64,000 bases of DNA from Hallella bergensis DSM 17361 (GCF_000160535.1 NZ_GG704781.1:1035158-1099157); one strand, 5' to 3'; positions 26,644 to 38,907 are shown, numbered from the stretch's first letter. Program-made: numbers and translations. Notes: generated by a model from the letters alone, not told the origin.

Positions 26644-28749
26644 TTATTTCTTCATTTCCTCCAACACAGCATCTGCCAGCGACTGAGACAGCGGAGCGTG
26701 GTGATCATATTCCATAGAACTGGTAGCACGACCAGAAGTAATCGTACGCAACGCGGTTACGTAGCCAAACATTTCCGAAAGTGGAACCATGGCCTTCACG
26801 ATGCGTGCACCGCTACGTCCCTCGTCCATACCTTGTACCATACCGCGACGCTTGTTCAAGTCACCAATCACATCACCCATGTTCTCTTCAGGCGTAACAA
26901 CCTCTACCTTCATGATTGGCTCCATCAAAACGGGGCCTGCCTTCTGACAGCAGTTCCTGAATGCAGCATGAGCAGCGAGTTCGAATGAAATTTGGTCTGA
27001 GTCAACCGGGTGGAAGCTACCGTCCACGAGGGTTACCTTCATATCGGTCATTGGGAATCCGCCAAGCACACCGGCCTTCATGCAGTCCTTGAAACCTTTT
27101 TCTACTGAAGGAATAAACTCCTTAGGCACATTTCCACCCTTCACCTCGTTCACAAACTGCAAGTCGCCCTCTGTGTAATCGGGATCCTTCGGGCCGATGT
27201 TTACGATAATATCGGCGAACTTACCACGACCACCACTCTGCTTCTTGTAAACTTCACGCCAGCCATCAACATTCTTGGTAATAGCCTCCTTGTAGTTCAC
27301 CTGGGGCTTGCCCTGGTTACATTCTACCTTAAATTCACGCTTCAGACGGTCAACGATAATGTCTAAGTGAAGCTCACCCATACCCGAGATAATGGTCTGT
27401 CCACTCTGCTCGTCAGTATGAACGGTGAATGTCGGGTCTTCCTCAGAGAGCTTGGCCAACCCGTTGTCGAGTTTGGCAATGTCAGCCTGGCTCTTGGGCT
27501 CTACGGCAATGGAAATCACGGTGTCCGGGAATGTCATGGACTCGAGTACAATTGGATTGGCCTCGTCACACAGGGTGTCACCCGTACGGATATCCTTGAA
27601 TCCTACACCTGCACCAATATCGCCGGCGTCAATGCTCTCCATGGAAATCTCCTCATGAGAGTTCATCTGGAACAGACGGCTGATGCGCTCGCGCTTGCCG
27701 GTGCGGGGGTTGTAGACATACGAACCGGCAACTACCTTACCGGAATAAACGCGGAAGTATACCAAGCGTCCCATGAAGGGGTCTGTGGCAATCTTGAAGG
27801 CCAGTGCCGACGTAGGAGCGTCCTCGCTCGGCTTGCGATCTTCTTCTTCACCGCTGTCGGGGTTTGTTCCCACAATGTTGTCTGTATCAGCTGGAGAAGG
27901 CAGGAAAGCGCAGATATAGTCGAGCAGTGGCTGTACACCCTTGTTCTTATAAGAAGAACCGAGCAACACAGGCGTGCACTCCATCGTCAAACATCCCTTG
28001 CGCAGTGTCTTCAGCACTTCTTCCTCTGTAATGGTAGAAGGATCCTCAAGATACTTCTCCATCAAGTCGTCGTCATAGCTGGCAGCACTCTCGAGCATCT
28101 TGTCGCGCCATTCCTCGGCTTCGTCAACGAGCTCAGCAGGAATATCCTCCTCGTCATACGCTGCACCCATTGTTTCATCGTGCCACAGAATAGCCTTCAT
28201 CTTGATCAGGTCTACTACACCCCTGAAGTTCTCTTCTGCGCCGATAGGAATCTGCACGGGAATCGGATTAGCACCCAATACATCCTTCATCTGCTGAACC
28301 GTCTCGAAGAAATCAGCTCCTGAGCGGTCCATCTTGTTCACATATCCTATACGGGGAACATTATACTTGTCTGCCTGACGCCACACCGTCTCACTCTGTG
28401 GCTGAACACCATCAGCGGCCGAGTATGTAGCTACGGCACCATCGAGTACACGCAGTGAACGCTCCACCTCAGCGGTGAAGTCAACGTGTCCCGGAGTGTC
28501 AATCAGGTTGATTTTGAAAGCCTTACCATTCCAGTTCCAGTTACATGTCGTAGCAGCAGAAGTAATGGTGATACCACGCTCTTGCTCCTGCGCCATCCAG
28601 TCCATTGTGGCTGCACCATCATGTACCTCACCTATTTTATGAGTCTTTCCTGTATAGAACAGAATACGCTCTGATGTCGTTGTCTTACCGGCATCGATGT
28701 GAGCCATAATACCGATGTTGCGAGTCAAATGTAAATCGCGAATTGCCAT
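26644..28749 (-). CDS. fusA: Elongation factor G
   Basis: EF-G drives ribosomal translocation and, with RRF, ribosome recycling using GTP. The 701-residue protein has the G1 motif [13 protein letters not shown] at about residues 16-28, the switch [18 protein letters not shown], and [10 protein letters not shown]. Domains II-V follow, with [20 protein letters not shown] in domain IV and ending [20 protein letters not shown]. It lies 32 bp after rpsG, the str-operon order. No second elongation-factor G copy is present in this window. Confidence 0.98.
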   Translation of the reverse strand: MAIRDLHLTRNIGIMAHIDAGKTTTSERILFYTGKTHKIGEVHDGAATMDWMAQEQERGITITSAATTCNWNWNGKAFKINLIDTPGHVDFTAEVERSLRVLDGAVATYSAADGVQPQSETVWRQADKYNVPRIGYVNKMDRSGADFFETVQQMKDVLGANPIPVQIPIGAEENFRGVVDLIKMKAILWHDETMGAAYDEEDIPAELVDEAEEWRDKMLESAASYDDDLMEKYLEDPSTITEEEVLKTLRKGCLTMECTPVLLGSSYKNKGVQPLLDYICAFLPSPADTDNIVGTNPDSGEEEDRKPSEDAPTSALAFKIATDPFMGRLVYFRVYSGKVVAGSYVYNPRTGKRERISRLFQMNSHEEISMESIDAGDIGAGVGFKDIRTGDTLCDEANPIVLESMTFPDTVISIAVEPKSQADIAKLDNGLAKLSEEDPTFTVHTDEQSGQTIISGMGELHLDIIVDRLKREFKVECNQGKPQVNYKEAITKNVDGWREVYKKQSGGRGKFADIIVNIGPKDPDYTEGDLQFVNEVKGGNVPKEFIPSVEKGFKDCMKAGVLGGFPMTDMKVTLVDGSFHPVDSDQISFELAAHAAFRNCCQKAGPVLMEPIMKVEVVTPEENMGDVIGDLNKRRGMVQGMDEGRSGARIVKAMVPLSEMFGYVTALRTITSGRATSSMEYDHHAPLSQSLADAVLEEMKK

Positions 28750-28781
28750 TGTCTTATTATCCTTTTTTGAAATGTCTGAAA

Positions 28782-29258
28782 TTAGAATCTGAAGTGAGCA
28801 AACGCACGGTTGGCCTCAGCCATACGGTGCATGTCCTCCTTACGTTTGTATGCGCCACCCTGATTGTTGTAGGCATCCATAATCTCTGCGGCCAACTTCT
28901 CGGCCATGCTCTTGCCACCACGCTTACGGGCAAAGGCAATCATGTTCTTCATTGAAACACTCTCTTTACGGCTCGAACGGATTTCCGTAGGAACCTGGAA
29001 TGTAGCACCGCCGATACGACGACTCTTCACCTCCACCATAGGTGTGATGTTATCAAGAGCCTGCTTCCATATCTCCAAGGGAGTCTTCTCTTCCTTCTCC
29101 ATCTTGGTCTTGACGATATCAAGAGCTTGGTAGAAAATGCTGTACGATACATTCTTTTTACCATCGTACATCAAGTGATTAACGAACTTGGAAACCTTCT
29201 GGTCGCCGAACACTGGATCCGGAAGGACCACGTGCTTTTTTGGTTTTGCTTTTCTCAT
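28782..29258 (-). CDS. rpsG: 30S ribosomal protein S7
   Basis: S7 nucleates assembly of the small-subunit head and contacts the E-site tRNA. The 158 residues start [20 protein letters not shown], include [20 protein letters not shown], the characteristic [20 protein letters not shown], and the [20 protein letters not shown] helix, and end [12 protein letters not shown]-like (here [12 protein letters not shown]). It is 182 bp after rpsL, the longest internal gap of the str part, in which no further gene is visible. Confidence 0.98.
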   Translation of the reverse strand: MRKAKPKKHVVLPDPVFGDQKVSKFVNHLMYDGKKNVSYSIFYQALDIVKTKMEKEEKTPLEIWKQALDNITPMVEVKSRRIGGATFQVPTEIRSSRKESVSMKNMIAFARKRGGKSMAEKLAAEIMDAYNNQGGAYKRKEDMHRMAEANRAFAHFRF

Positions 29259-29440
29259 TTTGTAATCAAATAAATTCTGTCTGGGGCTGTCATTGCATGA
29301 TCTTCAACACTCACTCCTGAGTATTTACTCAACCGGAACTAACTTCTCCAGCAAAACTAAAATAAAAATAATTTTAAAAAGCCTTGAGCCCCTGGCCTGA
29401 AGCATTTGCTTGCGACCCTCGGCTCTCGGCAGAGATGTTT

Positions 29441-29821
29441 TTACTTCTTCGCCTTCGGACGTTTGGCTCCATACTTGGAACGACGCTGGGTGCGGTTAGC
29501 CACACCGGCTGTATCCAAAGAACCGCGAACGATGTGATAGCGCACACCGGGAAGATCTTTCACACGGCCACCACGTACCAAGACAATTGAGTGCTCCTGA
29601 AGATTATGTCCCTCTCCGGGAATGTAGGAGTTCACTTCCTTCTGATTTGTCAAGCGCACACGGGCAACCTTACGCATTGCCGAATTAGGCTTCTTGGGCG
29701 TAGTGGTGTACACACGTACACAAACACCACGTCGCTGCGGACATCCGTCCAGGGCAGGCGACTTGCTCTTTTCCTTCAGAACACTTCTGCCCTTACGTAC
29801 CAACTGTTGAATTGTAGGCAT
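29441..29821 (-). CDS. rpsL: 30S ribosomal protein S12
   Basis: S12 sits at the decoding centre and controls accuracy. The 126-residue protein starts [20 protein letters not shown]. The [18 protein letters not shown] and [18 protein letters not shown] segments keep the wild-type lysines where streptomycin-resistance changes occur. It begins the long minus-strand ribosomal block and has a promoter about 110 bp upstream. Confidence 0.98.
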   Translation of the reverse strand: MPTIQQLVRKGRSVLKEKSKSPALDGCPQRRGVCVRVYTTTPKKPNSAMRKVARVRLTNQKEVNSYIPGEGHNLQEHSIVLVRGGRVKDLPGVRYHIVRGSLDTAGVANRTQRRSKYGAKRPKAKK

Positions 29822-29932
29822 AATTTTAAATTTTAATTTTATATATTATTTTATTCGAAATCAATGCATTACGGGCAAAGAGACACCATACCCACTTCAT
29901 AGGTATGCATACAATACACCCGTTTCGGGGTG

Positions 29933-29940
29933 CAAAGGTA
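29933..29940 (-). promoter_or_regulatory. Promoter -7 element for the rpsL operon
   Basis: The minus strand reads TACCTTTG followed by CACC, fitting TAnnTTTG. It lies 112 bp before the rpsL ATG and implies a leader of about 105 nt. AT-rich sequence upstream is typical of strong promoters in this phylum. This is the most likely start of the roughly 18-kb ribosomal transcript. Confidence 0.65.
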
Positions 29941-30032
29941 CAAATATTCCACGAAAACACCTACTTAAAAGAAAATAAAACAACAAGCAGTTTTTTATTT
30001 TACACTTATTTAACTTTCGTTTAAAAAGATTT

Positions 30033-30065
30033 AAGGGGCCGTCGGTAATGTATCGATGGCCCCTT
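30033..30065 (-). terminator. Terminator of the GH35 gene
   Basis: AAGGGGCC (30033-30040) pairs perfectly with GGCCCCTT (30058-30065). On the minus strand the stem is followed by AATCTTTTTAAAC. It lies 26 bp past the stop of the beta-galactosidase gene. Confidence 0.7.
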
Positions 30066-30091
30066 GAAGTTCGGTAATGAATCCGAGTTGT

Positions 30092-32461
30092 TTAATACAT
30101 GAAAATCCGCACATCCTTGATGCTACCCGGGGCACCCTGTTCAGCACGTGGCAAATAGTCGAGGGCCGAGACGGTTTGCTGACTGCCAAGATCGATAACG
30201 AGCAAATGGGGGAAGCCGCTACCCGGAATGGTCTGCCAGTAGGTCGACTCCTGCAAGTCAAACACTTTGTCTCCCGTGTGGTTGCCCATATCGCTCTCAC
30301 TGTCAGCATACTTCGTCGTCCATGGCTCACGGCTGATGCGTTGGCCGTCAGTGTTCTGCAAATAAAGCTCGGCAACGGCAGAAACATCCTTGCCGTCCTG
30401 GTTACTCGTAATCTCGATGGCGAAATAACGACCCCGCGCGGACATGTCAAACTTGACCGTCTGCCATCCGTTGCCACCTTTCATGGCACCTGCAAACACA
30501 GGCGTCATGGAGTTGAGGTCGGGTTTGTCGCCGATGTTGTTGTGCTTGTTGCTCTTCTCCAACTGCAACTTATCGAGCTCTGGACGATCCTGCCCCCAAA
30601 GCGTGGGGTTATCGGTGCCCACAACATCGAGCACCACAATCTCATTCTTACCCTTCTTCAGCCATGCGCCGGGGCAGTAAAGTGTCTGCTGCGGGCCGAT
30701 GCGCCAAAAACGGCCGAGGGCATGACCATTGACATAAACCTGGCCCTTGCCGAAGTTCTCCATATTAATAAAGGTGTCGCCCACTTTCCTGAGGTTGAAC
30801 GTGCCGACGTATGCGCCGGGATAGCGCGACCCGTTCTTCACGTCGGTAGCAAAGGCTATATCGTTGTGAGGCAACTTGAGACGTGAGAGAATGGTGTCTG
30901 CCTCGTCGGGCACGAGGTCAATGGTCCAGTCTTTGAGGTCGTAGGTCAGCTCATGACCTCCGGACTGTGTGCTGATCGTCACGTTTCGCGTAATGCCCTT
31001 AAAATCCTTGATAGCTCTGCCGAAATTGATGCGCCCCATGGCCTCCACGAGAATCGTAAGCTGCGAACCGACCTTCACAGCGGGCAGCATAAGTGTTTTC
31101 TCATTTCTCACACGGTCTATCTTACCGATATATTCGCTGTTGATAAAAATCTGTGCATAGTCGTGGGCATCGTTCAGCGTGAGCAGACTGGGCTGGGAAA
31201 TCTCCGGAAGAGTCGTGGTGTAGAATGCCGAGCCCCACCCCATATCCATTTCCTCAAAAGTCTTCACGTCGCGACTCTTCACCTGGCGAGTGGCCAGCTG
31301 CCGCATCGTCTTGGCCTGGGTGAGCGTCACCTTGGAGAAGCTCACGAGAGGCATCGGAGCCTTGGGCACAGCAGGCATGCGCTTGCCGTCGTTGTATTTC
31401 TCCATCATTTTGCGCAGCTCCCAGAATTTCGGCGTCACCTGTCCGTACTCATTGATAGGTGCGTCGTAGTCATAAGAGGTGACGTCCGGGGCAAATCCGG
31501 GCGAATTGGCGCCTGCCCAATGGCCAAACGAGGTACCACCGTGGGTCATATAGAGCGAAAACGATATGCCCTTGGACAGCATCTCGTCGATACCGGCCAC
31601 CATGTCCTTGGCAGGTCGCGTTTCATGGCGCGCACCCCACTTGTCAAACCATCCGCTCCAAAACTCCGAACACATTTTCGGCGCGTCGGGACGGAGTTCT
31701 CCCAGACGCATGAACTGGGCATCAATATTCGCTCCGGTGCCAAAATTCATCGTCCAGATAAGGTCTTCCAGCCCATTTTTCTCAAAATTGGAAGCCCAGT
31801 CACATTGGAACAATGCCGGCCCCCTGCCGTTGGTGTACCAGTATTTTCTGAGCACATCACGAATCTGCCCAACATATTTCTTATCCTCCCCGTAAGAGCC
31901 ATACTCATTCTCCACCTGAACCATGATAATAGGCCCTCCGTTCTGTATGGTCAGCGGTGCCAGCTGTTCAGCAACCTTCTGCTCAAAGATTTCCACACGT
32001 TCCATAAAATAGGGATCCGACTCGCGCAGTCTGATGTCCTTCTTCTTCAGCAGCCACCAAGGCAGTCCGCCCATTTCCCACTCGGCACACACGTATGGCC
32101 CGGGGCGCACAATGATATACATGCCGTTCTTCTGCGTCAGGCGGCAGAATGCAGCCACGTCGCTGTTGCCACTGAAATCGAACTCGCCTTCTCGTTGCTC
32201 GTGGATATTCCAAAACACATACAGGCATATCGTGTTCATACCGAGTGCCTTGCACATCTTGATGCGGTGATCCCAGTAGGCACGCGGTATGCGCGGGTAG
32301 TGCAACTCAGCAGCTTTGACCACAAACGGCCTGTTGTTGAGCAAGAACGTGCCCTTGCCCACGGTGAAATCGCCGGGGGCAGCAGTTGTTTTACCCGTTA
32401 TGGGACACAAAGTCAATAACAGGAAGAATAATAAGGTAGAAATACGTTTAAGAAGCTTCAT
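30092..32461 (-). CDS. Secreted GH35 beta-galactosidase with C-terminal discoidin-like domain
   Basis: This 789-residue exported enzyme should release terminal beta-galactose from glycans or oligosaccharides. A signal peptide (residues 1-23, LLFFLLLTLCPITGKTTAAP) precedes the catalytic barrel. The acid/base is Glu186 in VQVENEYGSY and the nucleophile Glu266 in CSEFWSGWFDKWG. RGPYVCAEW-like sequence (RPGPYVCAEWEMGGLPWW, 119-136) is typical of the family. Beta-sandwich domains follow, with MENFGKGQVYVNGHALGRFW and GPQQTLYCPGAWLKKGKNEI as in the jelly-roll regions. The last 120 residues look like an F5/8 type C carbohydrate-binding domain that ends abruptly at KDVRIFMY. No SusC/D pair or sulfatase is adjacent. 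It stands alone with its own promoter and terminator. Confidence 0.92.
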   Translation of the reverse strand: MKLLKRISTLLFFLLLTLCPITGKTTAAPGDFTVGKGTFLLNNRPFVVKAAELHYPRIPRAYWDHRIKMCKALGMNTICLYVFWNIHEQREGEFDFSGNSDVAAFCRLTQKNGMYIIVRPGPYVCAEWEMGGLPWWLLKKKDIRLRESDPYFMERVEIFEQKVAEQLAPLTIQNGGPIIMVQVENEYGSYGEDKKYVGQIRDVLRKYWYTNGRGPALFQCDWASNFEKNGLEDLIWTMNFGTGANIDAQFMRLGELRPDAPKMCSEFWSGWFDKWGARHETRPAKDMVAGIDEMLSKGISFSLYMTHGGTSFGHWAGANSPGFAPDVTSYDYDAPINEYGQVTPKFWELRKMMEKYNDGKRMPAVPKAPMPLVSFSKVTLTQAKTMRQLATRQVKSRDVKTFEEMDMGWGSAFYTTTLPEISQPSLLTLNDAHDYAQIFINSEYIGKIDRVRNEKTLMLPAVKVGSQLTILVEAMGRINFGRAIKDFKGITRNVTISTQSGGHELTYDLKDWTIDLVPDEADTILSRLKLPHNDIAFATDVKNGSRYPGAYVGTFNLRKVGDTFINMENFGKGQVYVNGHALGRFWRIGPQQTLYCPGAWLKKGKNEIVVLDVVGTDNPTLWGQDRPELDKLQLEKSNKHNNIGDKPDLNSMTPVFAGAMKGGNGWQTVKFDMSARGRYFAIEITSNQDGKDVSAVAELYLQNTDGQRISREPWTTKYADSESDMGNHTGDKVFDLQESTYWQTIPGSGFPHLLVIDLGSQQTVSALDYLPRAEQGAPGSIKDVRIFMY

Positions 32462-32486
32462 GATTCGATATTATTGTTTCGTGTCA

Positions 32487-32494
32487 CAAAGATA
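32487..32494 (-). promoter_or_regulatory. Promoter -7 element for the GH35 gene
   Basis: The minus strand reads TATCTTTG, an exact TAnnTTTG match, 26 bp before the ATG at 32461. Confidence 0.6.
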
Positions 32495-32530
32495 ATCATT
32501 TATTTGCATTTAAGTACCTCCACCCCCATA

Positions 32531-32868
32531 AAAAACTCCTCCGCACCGCTCTGCGGTATCTTAGAATATCCGAAGAATATATTTCATGGACAAAAGGCTC
32601 ATCGCAAAAAATCTCACATTCTTGCTTCGCAAGATTAATCTCAGAATATCTCCTAAACCCACGCGCAGCAAAATAATAAGTGAAGAAAGAAGAGTGAAGA
32701 AAGAAGAAGCATCGCGCACAGCCTAATTGTGAATTATAAATTTTGACGAGTTGATGAGCTTGCGAATAATTGTGAATTGATACGCGCAGCCCAATTATGA
32801 ATTGTGAATTGTGAATTGCAAACGCGCAGCCTAATTTTGAATTGTGAATTGTGAATTTTGAATTAAAA
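32531..32868. repeat. Dispersed intergenic repeat block, copy 1 (direct)
   Basis: The left part (32531-32720) is nearly the same as 41154-41300: CTCCTCCGC, then TTAGAATATCCGAAGAATAT, AAAAGGCTCATCGCA, CTTGCTTCGCAAGATTAATC and GCGCAGCAAAAT. The right part (32720-32868) is built from copies of AATTGTGAATT spaced by ACGCGCAGCCTAATT. It includes TTTTGACGAGTTGATGAGCT followed by TGCGAATAATT, which returns inverted at 40481-40690. Several small hairpins (CTTGC/GCAAG, CCGC/GCGG) are embedded. No ORF is supported. The block fills the gap between the beta-galactosidase promoter and the terminator of the large T9SS cargo gene. Confidence 0.8.
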
Positions 32869-32870
32869 AA

Positions 32871-32899
32871 CCGCAGGCCTTCTTCTCGAAAACCTGCGG
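32871..32899 (-). terminator. Terminator of the large T9SS cargo gene
   Basis: CCGCAGG (32871-32877) and CCTGCGG (32893-32899) form a perfect stem, followed on the minus strand by TTTTTTAATTC. It lies 33 bp past the cargo stop codon. Confidence 0.75.
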
Positions 32900-32931
32900 G
32901 AGCATTGTTATTGTTGATTATTCAATCGAGT

Positions 32932-35900
32932 TTAGTCGATGACAATCTTAGAGGTCTGAACGTTGGTGCCGTCAGTGGCCTTGATGAGGTAAACACCTGC
33001 GGGAACACGTCCCTTCAGCTTCTCTGCGTCGAGCGGCAGGCTAAAGGTGCCCATCTTGATGCCAGAGAGATCGTAAACCTCAGCTTGACCCTTGGTCAGC
33101 GTGGTGGTCAATCCCTCGATACCGGTTACAGAACCAAGAATCTTAGCGTAATCCGTCTCAGGAGTGTCCACGAATACGAAGCGGTTTGCCTGTACGCCAT
33201 CCACCTCTCCGGTGAAGAAGTACTTGGCCTTGTTGTCAACAAACGGAGTAACCGTCTCGTTCTTCAAGTCAACCAACTTCAGATTCTGATAGTCCAGACT
33301 CCATGCGTTCAGCTCCATGTTATAGGTGTCACCCTTGGTGGTTTCAACACTGAACGTGCTTCCTATCAACGAAGGCAAACTGGAAATCTGTACATTCTTA
33401 CCGTCAGAGGTTGTAGCAAATACAGAAGGTTCGCCCATGTTCAGCTTCTCACTCTCCAATTGCGAGTCGTAGGCTGGTGTGGCGTCCTCTTCCTGGTATG
33501 TCCAGAACTTGTCAACCACCTTGCCATTATCCATTGCCACCATGATACTACCACGGTTAAAGTCATCTTCCATGACAAATGACTTGGCGCGTAGTGGTGC
33601 AGCCTCAGACTTCAATCCCTTGTAAGGAATGGTGAGTGTACCTGTATTCGTACTGTACACAGGGTTGTTGTATTTCACCATGAACCCTTGCATAGGTGCC
33701 AGTGTACTGGTAACACCATTCTCACCAGCCTTGTCAATGTTCACAGCTTCATAGCCACCCTTTACTTTTACAGACTGTCCATTCTGGTTCTTCCATTCAT
33801 CCCAGCTACCTGTGGTGTAGATGTAAACCGTGTTGTCCATCTTAACACCATCTTCACCAGATGCTAACTTAATGCTCTTGATGTCCACGCCAGCCATGAA
33901 CGAGTTACCAACGATGTTGTAACCCAGTCCGTAACGCTTGGCATTATCATCTGCAGCAGTTGATTTAGTAACGATGTCTGCTTGTCGTGTCAGGGTGATT
34001 TCCTGATTACAGAGGTTCAGCTCACCTTGTATCTGACGAACACCATTACTGCCATCCAATACAGGAGCAATTTCGTAGCCCTTGAAGGCGGTCATGTCGT
34101 CTGTAGGCATCACATCGATCCACTTCTGATAGTAGTGATTGGGATCGTTCTTCTTCTCATCGTAGAGACGAACCTTCACACCCTTGAACACAGGACTCTT
34201 CTTTACTTCCTTCACAGGAATACCAATGTACTGCCAGTCAAACTCAGCCCATATATCCTTTCCATGGTCCGGTGAGGTGGCGTCCTTATCGTCCGTTGTC
34301 TTGTTGTCCGGGCGATACTTGCCTAATGGCTTGAACTCTACAGAGGCAAACACTTTAGTGTTGCATGCATTTTCATTGTTCAAGATGAACGTACCCACCT
34401 TCTTGCCGTCGGTAGATGTCTTCATCACAAGTTTGTCCTTGTCAGCGTCTGTGCCGAAGCCTTCCACGCTCTTCACGGTCAAGCCACCATCAGCGGGAAC
34501 AACTACAGCTGGGTGACCAGGTGTCTTTTCAGTAGCACCTTCCACAAACTTCTTGTCCGGCGCGTTATTCACCAACTTGTTTGCAGAGATAAACTTACCA
34601 GCAGGCAAGTGCAGGTCGCGCTCTGCCTCCTTCTTCTCACCCTTTATGTCGGGCTGGTTATTGGCAAAGATGATGTCCTGTCCATCCTTAGGAACATCTT
34701 TGGTCCAGTTCTCTTTGTTATTGAAGTCGTTGTCCACGCCACCAATCCAATAGTTATAGCCGCAGGCATTCACTTCGGGGTCGTAAGCAGAACCAGCACC
34801 TTGTCCACCCTTGGCAGCCTTTGGTACACCGTTTTCATCTACTTCACCCTTGATGACACCGTCCTCAACCATGTCCTCAGTGATGTCTTTGTTATCACCT
34901 TCAACTGCATCAGGACAGCCGTCGCCGTCACTGTCGGCATCAAAGAAGTTAGGAATACCGTCCATATCATCATCGCATGGCAGCATAATCGTTACCACAG
35001 TGTTCACCATACCCGTTTGGTCAGGAGACTGTGTAAACGCAAAGTACTTCTTGCCGGGTTCAGTGTTCAAGTACGACAATGCTACATCATTAGTAAGATT
35101 TACGTCCTTGTTATTTATCAGCACTTTCTTGGTGCCTTGATTCTCATAGACGGTGTAACGGTCATCGTCCATTTTGGTATACAACGCGGTCTGCGACAAC
35201 GCATGCTCATTGGTGAGAACGTTGATACCAAACTGGTTGTCCTGGTGGAACGATGAAACTGGTGTGCTTTGCATCAACACGTACGGATGCATGGTTCCTC
35301 CAATTTCCCAAGTGGTTACAGTTCTGTCGTTATTGGTTCTAAAGCGATCTCTATCCACAGAATAGTTTTGAACCGTTACGACTACTCTACCCGTGCCAGC
35401 TTCGTATCCAAACTTATCGGAGAGGTCTACAGTATAAGCCTCGTCACCCGTTGCTGCTTTTGCACCAATCACAGTAGGCAACAAGGTAAGCACCCTACCA
35501 GTCTTAGGATTAGGATTGAGATAGTTCTCATCCTTCACAATATTAGCGAAGAGTTGCTGAGTCTTCACATCGTCTCTATAACGTATCCACTTGCTTTCAC
35601 CTAAGCCGCTTTTGTCAACCGTCGGTGTGAGGTTGGATTCTGCAATGTCTGCACACTCCACAGTATTCAATATACCGTCATCGTCCCAGTCAAGATCACC
35701 AGGAGCCACAACGCATGGCTTGAAGAATATCTGCGCACCGGTGCTCTGTGCGTACTGGCGTGTCTCGTCATAGGCACCCACGCAATCGTATGTATACTCA
35801 GTCTTGTCGCCATCGGTCATGCTCTTCACGATGATGGTGTAGAGATAACCCTCTTCAACCTTGTTAGATGGGAAGAGTTTGTCGCCCTTGATGATAACAT

Positions 35901-38900
35901 TGTCTGGGAATTCCTCGACCGTTACCTTCTTGGTGCCGTTCTGTACATAGCCGGTGATATTTCCGTCTTTATCGTAAACAGGTTCCAAGTTGGGAATTTC
36001 TTTTTCAATAGGAACTCTTTCTTTTAGCGTTTCCGCTACGGCGCCTTCTACAATTCTTTCGGTGCTGTGTCCTTTCTGTTTCCATACATCGTAGGTAAAG
36101 GTGAACGGACCCTCTCCACCAATACTTTGGAACTTAGCCCAATATTCTGTATTGCCGGCACAGTAGGATGCGTACGTTCTGCTCACGCCTGGCTTGTCAC
36201 TGTCGTTGGTGATGATGTCGGCATGTGGTTTCAGCACGTCAACCTCTGGACGAAGTTCAATTGGCTTACAGTCTACCTTCACACCTTGCCCTTTGTCGCC
36301 TATCTCAGCGTCGGTGGGGGAGGTGTAACCCTGATCAGCCGCTACGTTTGGCTCGGTAGGAACCTTAGGGTCGGTAGCGTAACCTTCATTGTCACCCTTA
36401 TCATTCAGCCTTAAATTGGTAGTATAGGAATTATAGACTAATTGCAACTTGGTGTTGGATATCGTGATAGGATTAAAGCCCTTCTTACCTGAGGGAACAG
36501 CGATGTCTGCACCCCAAACAGCAGCACTCAGCTTTTTGCTGGTACTCATTCCTTGGTTGCCATAGAACACACAGCCATCCAACTTGTCGATGACATCTTT
36601 TGCAAATACTCCACCAAGACCACTACGTGTATAAACATAAATGGCACCACCGCTTCCGTCTGCTCCATAATCACCATCAGCAATGTTATTCACAAACTTA
36701 GCATTGACAATCTCACAATTTCTTTCCTGTGCTATATAAAGGTGTAAAGCACCTCCTTGACCATTGTTGTTACCTTGCTTTCCACCATTCAGCTCAAGTG
36801 TGGCTTGGTTTTGGTAGAATACATCATTCGTAGACCAGAAACCACTTGACCAGTCGGAACCTGAGTCGTCCTTGAGACGAATGGCACCACCTTCTACAGC
36901 TTTGTTGCCATAATATTTATTGTTGGCTGACTTCACATAAGCGTTATTAAAACTGTAGATGGCTCCACCCATACCATTGGCAGTGTTGCCATTGAAAATA
37001 CTATTCTTCACATCGGTACCAATGCAAGCATTGTCTACAAAAATGGCACCACCGCCAGACCATCCAGAGGCTGAGTTTTCCTTGAAGATACAATTGTTGA
37101 TAAATACCGGGAAGTTAGCGCCAACCTGTGCGATGGCACCACCGTTTTCAGCTTTATTGCTTTCGAACAGACAGTTGGTGAAATTAAATTTACCATCTTT
37201 TACACTGTAACCAGAGCCAGCAAGGAATACTGCACCACCTTGCTTTGTACTTGTGTTGCTCACAAACTTACAGTTGGTGAAGTCACCATAGCCGCTCTCC
37301 ACATTCACGGCACCACCGTTGTCGCTACCAACGGAACTTGTGGTATGATTGTGGATGAACATACAGTTCTTCACGTCGAACTTGCCCTGCTGTATACCGA
37401 TTGACAAGGCATTGGCTTGTGCATCGCAACTGTTGTTCTCGAAATAACAGCCTTCCACCAACAGGCTTTTTGCATTGTTCGCTATACGGAAGGCACCGCC
37501 GTATTTAGAGCCACTGTTGTTACAGAACACAGTGTTGGTAACCTTGACATTGCCGTCTTGGTTTGCGATATAGAGTGCACCACCTTGATTCTTCGATTTA
37601 TTGCCTTTGAAGTTACAGTTGTCTATTGTTACATCCACCGGAGCTGATGCATCTTCATCTTGAATCTGAAGCGCACCACCAGCATTGGTCGCAATATTGC
37701 CCTCGAACTCATTGTTGATGAAGGTAATTGTGCGGCGACCAGTTCCTGTTGGGATGTAGGCAGCTTTTCCTCCGCTCTGAACAGTAACAGCACCACCGGC
37801 GTCACCTGATATACATTTGTGGAACTGGTTGTTCTTGAACACTACCTCATGACATGACTGAACTCTGAAAGCTCCACCAATTCCTGATGTGGTATTGCGG
37901 AAGATAGAATTGGTGACACTTACTTTCTTAAAGCTTTGCAAAGAGATGGTTGTGATTTGCTGTCCAGCCGTACCACCAAGGTTGCGGTTCACCTGCACAT
38001 GGTCGAGATTGACATAGGAATTGTCTTCTCCATCGGATGGTTTGTAGTTTCTCGCACCAATCACCGCATATTTCTGGTCTGGTCCCAAGTGGTTGATGTC
38101 ATGAAACGTAACATATTTCATGTCAATCTGTATGTTCGTCGGCTTATATATAGTATTCTCGTTGAACACCAAGAAGCCACCACCTGTTGCACCTACGCGA
38201 TCGCCTTGTAACACCTCTACACGTTCTATCTTAATCTTGGGATTTTTCATATTACCGAAGAAATAAATAGCTCCGCACAGAGACGACTTGTAATATTTAA
38301 TGGAACAGTCGATCATCTCCAAATAAGGATTGTCATACCCATTGTTATCAAAGGTAATCAATGCGCCATCACCAGAGCCACCCACAAAGTTTTTAGAGTC
38401 GAACGTAATACCGTGCATAATCAACCCCTGATTGTGGTTGTTGGTTCGGAATACAGATGTTTTGATCACATCTTTCGATACAAATTTAGTCACATGCCGC
38501 TGAGGGTTGCTGTTACATGTATCTTGAGGCAGCGTTTGTGAGCCTGGCGTGGGATATCCACCCATGAGCCACAACGTCTGTCCTTCTTTTGACAAGACGT
38601 AAAAGCCTTTGTTTCTTTTGTTGCCATCGGAATACTTAATCGCATCTGTCTCACTCACGTCATACTCACCCTCTGCCAAATAAATTTTGACCTGTGTGTT
38701 TGCATTGTTCTCAGCTGTATTCAATGCTTGCTTGAGGGTTTTGTATGCATCGTTCCACGAAGAGCCATTACGCTAGTCGTTACCTGTCTTGGCAGACACG
38801 AAAAGCTCCAACGGCGGCTCTGTTTTCTGCTGTGCTTGTGCCCCAAGTGCCATGAAGCACGCGAGCAGCATCGTCAGCATATACCTTGCTGGTAATAAAT

Positions 38901-38907
38901 GTTTCAT
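32932..38907 (-). pseudogene. Giant beta-helix T9SS cargo interrupted by one in-frame TAG
   Basis: The signal peptide MKHLLPARYMLTMLLACFMA opens at 38907. After GAQAQQKTEPPLELFVSAKTG and ND the frame meets TAG at 38773-38775, then continues in the same frame as RNGSSWNDAYKTLKQALNTA for 1944 more codons. The join matches the usual G-N-D...G-S-S-W-x-x-A-Y-x-T-L start of Bacteroidetes beta-helix proteins, so the gene was one unit. The first ~750 residues after the stop are right-handed beta-helix repeats (GGA[IL]/FxNN). Two Asp-rich calcium-type segments follow (WDDDGILN near 1010, DSDGDGCPDAVEGD near 1260). The tail GVYLIKATDGTNVQTSKIVI fits a T9SS sorting domain. It could be an adhesin or glycan binder. 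Either the gene is inactivated, the base is a sequence error, or the stop is read through. Confidence 0.8.

Noticed and set aside
27367-28323. 318-codon open frame antisense to fusA
   Set aside because: Highly conserved fusA explains the region; the antisense frame is a by-product of codon bias.
30953-32419. 488-codon open frame antisense to the GH35 gene
   Set aside because: The GH35 catalytic motifs on the minus strand are intact and the plus-strand product has no domain resemblance.
38773-38775. Genome-wide reassignment of UAG
   Set aside because: rpmD ends in TAG and the other genes are normal, so UAG is used as a stop here.
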